Of a DNA stretch of 64,000 nucleotides, positions 62,001-64,000 are shown piece after piece. The DNA comes from SABI01 sp963678555 (lineage in GTDB: Bacteria > Spirochaetota > Spirochaetia > Sphaerochaetales > Sphaerochaetaceae), in contig CAXXJA010000001.1 in NCBI GenBank assembly GCA_963678555.2, positions 423,378 through 487,377 on the forward strand. Direction: 5' to 3'. The position numbers were made by a program, and so were the translations under genes. Within the stretch, counting starts at the first letter, position 1, and every line of letters begins with the position of its first letter. The notes under the pieces are model-generated. The model was given only the letters and a program-made list of their open reading frames with translations, did not search any database and was not told the origin of the DNA.

Positions 62001-63499
62001 CCCAAAACGCTGATGAAATCACTTCCTTGGCTACAAGAGTTACAGCGGTTGATGGGGTAGGAGGAGTATTAGAAACACACGCTTCCTCTATTTCTCAGAA
62101 CGCAGACAACATTGGATTAAGAGTTGAAGCAGTTGATACTTCTGGAAACTCCATTACAGGAGCAAAACTTGAAGTAGGTGTAGTGGATGGAGCCAGTTAT
62201 ATCATGCTGGACGCTGACAAGATACTCATTGATGGTTCTATCAAAGCACAAAAGATTGATACAGATGATTTGATGACTAAAGAATTGGTTATAAAAGATG
62301 GTGGTTTGATACGAACTGAAAACAACAATGTAAGAATTGAGAGTGATGGTTCTATCACTGCTGTAAATGCTAGCCTTGTTGGAGGAACGTTTACTGGCTC
62401 AGTTCAGCATAGTTCATTTGAAACAGTTGTAGAAAGTTCTCCATCTTCACCAATTTCTATTCCATCCAAAACGAGGTGGAGAGCCGATTATTTGTATGAT
62501 GTTCTCACTGGAATTTCTGTTGGAACTACATTGAAAACAGCAACTGGTTCTTATAATGGCTCTACCGTTGACGCTGCTACAAGATTAGATGCTACTAACA
62601 GATTAACTCTGGTTTCTGCTTCAACAGGAGGGGTAGAAGAATTATATTCATATGAACTCGTAGCAACAATAACCGTTCCAAATGATACTGATAGATTATA
62701 TTACTGGTGGGATATAGACCACGCAAACAGTTCTGGATATGTCTTTATTACAAAGAACACAACAAGCACAACTTCACGATGGGTAGAATGGAATACCTCT
62801 AATTACCCTGCTGGCACACATAATATTATTTCTGGATACAGAACAGATTTCGCCGCTGGTGATGTTTTACGATTTTATACTTATAGAACCACTCTATATG
62901 GAACAAACTTCCAGATACATTCTGCTCCATATGATAAAGGAACTATATTAAGAACAAGTGATACTTCACTTCATTGGTTTAGGGATGAAGGTTATTATAC
63001 AACGCCTGTTTCAATTAGTTCCCCTAATTCATACACTTCAAGTATTGATTATGTTCTCATATCTTCAATAGCCTCTCAGTTTAATGCTTATGCTTCTGGC
63101 TCTACCTACAAAGCCTCTGGCACTTTGGTAGATATCGGCTCTCCAAGAACCGTTACTAACGTGATGAGAAACGGGAGCAACATAACCTTCTATTATACCA
63201 GCGGAGAACCAACCATCCTTACAGCAAATGATACATTAGGGGCTACAACAGGTTCCTACAATATCTCTGGTTCAGTTCAGGTTGTAGAACAGGAAGCCGG
63301 TATCCTTGTTAAGTCAATCACTCCAATGGTAAATGCCACATCTTCAACAACAACTGGTGGAACGGATATAGGGAATGGTTCTTACAAAATCAGGAATATA
63401 ACAGGAGCAGGGAATATTACAGGATTTGCCAACGTTTCGGCGACAACTATAAATTCTTCTGGAACTTCAAACGTAGTATATGGAGCAGTGTTTAACTAA
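59015..63499 (+). CDS. Large tail tip/fibre protein with 28-residue repeats
   Basis: 1494 residues. Residues about 1-450 look like a tail-tip hub domain (RKNSSIYFRGYIRPN, FSVQVQDLSILLDRT, GESISDVFTKLCEEYGYAW). Then an array of fourteen 28-residue repeats (about 623-1015, consensus near SISQNADEITSLATSVSTID), a trimeric coiled coil, followed by VDGASYIMLDADKILIDGSIKAQKI, a motif common in phage J-like tail proteins, and a C-terminal Ser/Thr/Gly-rich receptor-binding region. AAAGGG is the ribosome site. Its stop overlaps the next start (TAATG). Confidence 0.85.
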   Translation: MADTYNVNFYYDGIFGYDVANNWNATGTSIEALDTSYGFTEALSVDGNRTYSTMDLAINLTNTQFQTFIQNPNLLGVEVRKNSSIYFRGYIRPNASFSIYEDLRTFSVQVQDLSILLDRTLEEDVVFTNVKLCDNTDVGNSLFHKILGLYTDVDFSLSTTVYNDTLFEAFKIKSGESISDVFTKLCEEYGYAWKTNNIYNTIEISNAYPDTVTTGQIFNNDNIIQPLNVSKTDNEESGVVLKWSNLTTETNQLVYRDIKDAESKKGVYANLYYPAGSNEKDIFQKFRLIDEDVDLIHSSNHILDYSADEGIALVSSSYEPTQAKVVFQNTTGGLLYINKFDIRADVIIRHEENETKIVPTSPRYEPEEYSADYVYDEDNAERLANIIFNRQTVRTYDFSFISRTSFNIGSFATLQDTKTGLTTTVFITSKAINQTHNDLYEYHCVSAGNITFQTTSLSTRSFRTTSLSGTLDVEEQIVSVEDRLDEVEATTAGQSTDLADLTARIGTAEGDIVNQGLELASQAEDILANAGSIGTISIDLTGLTSTVGSHTTDISGLTTDLTGLSSTVGSHTTAIGGLQTTVGSHSTSISSLITDLGNAETSISVNAGNITSLASDISTIDGTVTTQGTAISQNSTDITAVALRVTDTETGITTNATAISQNADEITSLATSVSTIDGTVSSHGTSISQNSSSITTLAGRVTTAEGTITTHGTSISQNADEISSLSISISTIDGNVTTNATSISQNSSSITTLAGRVTTAEGTITTHGTSITQNADEITSLATSVSTIDGTITSQGTAISQNATDITSLATRVDTAEGTITSHTTSINQNATDISTNATAITTVEGNVSTNATSISQNADSITSLATSVSTLDGTVTSQGTSISQNATNITSLALRVTDTETGISTNATSISQNADEITSLATSVSTIEGDVSTNTTSISQNADEITSLATSVSTIDGIVSSHGTSISQNSTDISTLATRVTDTETGISTNATSITQNADEITSLATRVTAVDGVGGVLETHASSISQNADNIGLRVEAVDTSGNSITGAKLEVGVVDGASYIMLDADKILIDGSIKAQKIDTDDLMTKELVIKDGGLIRTENNNVRIESDGSITAVNASLVGGTFTGSVQHSSFETVVESSPSSPISIPSKTRWRADYLYDVLTGISVGTTLKTATGSYNGSTVDAATRLDATNRLTLVSASTGGVEELYSYELVATITVPNDTDRLYYWWDIDHANSSGYVFITKNTTSTTSRWVEWNTSNYPAGTHNIISGYRTDFAAGDVLRFYTYRTTLYGTNFQIHSAPYDKGTILRTSDTSLHWFRDEGYYTTPVSISSPNSYTSSIDYVLISSIASQFNAYASGSTYKASGTLVDIGSPRTVTNVMRNGSNITFYYTSGEPTILTANDTLGATTGSYNISGSVQVVEQEAGILVKSITPMVNATSSTTTGGTDIGNGSYKIRNITGAGNITGFANVSATTINSSGTSNVVYGAVFN
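60881..62060 (+). repeat. 84-base tandem repeat array coding for 28-residue units
   Basis: About fourteen units of 84 bases, encoding four heptads each with Ile/Val/Leu at the core positions and a conserved ISQN/ITQN. Several units are nearly identical at DNA level, for example 61081-61140 and 61252-61310, which favours copy-number change by recombination. Confidence 0.85.
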
Positions 63500-64000
63500 T
63501 GGCAACATCAGGACAAGAAATAAACAAAACAAGTATAGGCTCAGGTGTTGCTTACTCAGTCTCTGGTGATACCTCTACATCGTATATCTCATATGTATTT
63601 GGGAATTCTATATGGTGGGAAGTTGAGACTGGTACAGCCTCAAACATTTATGCTAAACATCCTGCCGTTTCATATGGATTTTATAGATACTCTATTTCTC
63701 AACAACAATGGGTGACTATCTATACAGGGAGTCAAGGGAAAAGTTCTTCTACTGTGTTTAGAGTGAGAAACAATCAAATGCCATCTTCTGGAACAGTAAG
63801 AGCAGAATATAATGGAGACGACAGTTATTTATTTGCTTTCAAGGCTTATACATATGAAGGTGAGCGAAGTAGAACTACTGAAAGACTATTGGTATATGAT
63901 ATAGGCGCTGATACAACCTATGACAGTTATGTAAAAGGGAAATTTATTTATGGAAGGAATGAGGACTACGCTTATAAATGGCATTTAAATACTTCTCTTT
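63499..64000 (+). CDS. Phage tail-associated protein, incomplete at window end
   Basis: ATG 63499 overlaps the stop of the tail protein (TAATG) and the frame stays open for 167 residues to the window edge. Rich in Ser, Thr, Tyr and Gly (MATSGQEINKTSIGSGVAYS...), consistent with a structural or receptor-binding tail protein. Too short to assign. Confidence 0.6.
   Translation, partial: MATSGQEINKTSIGSGVAYSVSGDTSTSYISYVFGNSIWWEVETGTASNIYAKHPAVSYGFYRYSISQQQWVTIYTGSQGKSSSTVFRVRNNQMPSSGTVRAEYNGDDSYLFAFKAYTYEGERSRTTERLLVYDIGADTTYDSYVKGKFIYGRNEDYAYKWHLNTSL

Larger units (their letters stand above)
36173..64000 (+). mobile_element. Siphovirus-type prophage (left part)
   Basis: Begins at the 3-prime end of tRNA-Arg, contains integrase, replication, packaging, HK97-type head and long-tail genes in canonical order, and runs off the window end. 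Base composition is far more AT-rich than the host side. One gene (47160-47579) is on the opposite strand. Lysis genes, repressor and attR are not seen. Confidence 0.93.

Noticed and set aside
60881..62060. Tandem repeats as a possible variable-region or diversity-generating target
   Set aside because: No reverse transcriptase or template repeat is visible; the array is a coiled-coil coding repeat.

Overview
The window is a bacterial chromosome segment in two parts. Bases 1 to about 36,170 are GC-rich, densely packed host genes. From about 36,173 to the end is an AT-rich prophage whose genes almost all lie on the + strand. Two features make a spirochaete of the Sphaerochaeta type plausible: the mix of a YesM/YesN-controlled rhamnose-type ABC transporter, Rex, Pst/Pho and a NifX/Mrp cluster, and several genes with apparently leaderless promoters. 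This is inference; no rRNA or other marker gene is present.

Host layout: a YbjQ-family protein, a small membrane protein and Rex on the - strand (71-1283). Next comes a YesM-type sensor kinase and YesN-type regulator followed by a rhamnose-type ABC transporter and rhamnose mutarotase (1616-10012), then tRNA-Val. A Crp/Fnr regulator and an aldehyde dehydrogenase follow, with a lipoprotein on the opposite strand. A deaminase, an MtnA-like isomerase and an MTA-phosphorylase-like gene (14117-16403) face a potABCD polyamine transporter (16439-20389). Then come 6-phosphogluconate dehydrogenase with a LarA-family racemase/epimerase (20830-23601), pstSCAB-phoU with divergent phoBR (23800-31430), and a sigma-54 activator (31586-32920). 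Downstream of the activator, a sigma-54-type promoter precedes NifX-like, Mrp-like and NifX-like genes. Endonuclease III, tRNA-Pro and tRNA-Arg close the host part.

Prophage layout: integration at tRNA-Arg, integrase arm-type repeats and a tyrosine integrase, and small early genes. A primase-helicase is followed by a replication initiator gene that carries an iteron and AT-rich origin. Two paralogous structured RNA elements come next, then small middle genes including a protein resembling sigma region 2. The late block is HNH, GIY-YIG homing endonuclease, small and large terminase, portal-MuF fusion, protease, major capsid, connectors, tail tube, frameshifted tail chaperone, tape measure, a 1494-residue tail protein with fourteen 28-residue repeats, and a partial gene cut by the window end. 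No lysis genes, cI-like repressor or attR are visible.

The most interesting unexplained signal is a family of nine short elements sharing a pyrimidine-rich tract plus ACTTSTA (one copy reads ACTACTA). They lie at gene starts in the prophage, several directly after a terminator, and look like a phage-specific promoter set. The sigma-like gene at 44520 sits directly before the first late copy and is a candidate recognition factor. The two covarying RNA elements at 43471 and 43621 are a second undescribed signal.
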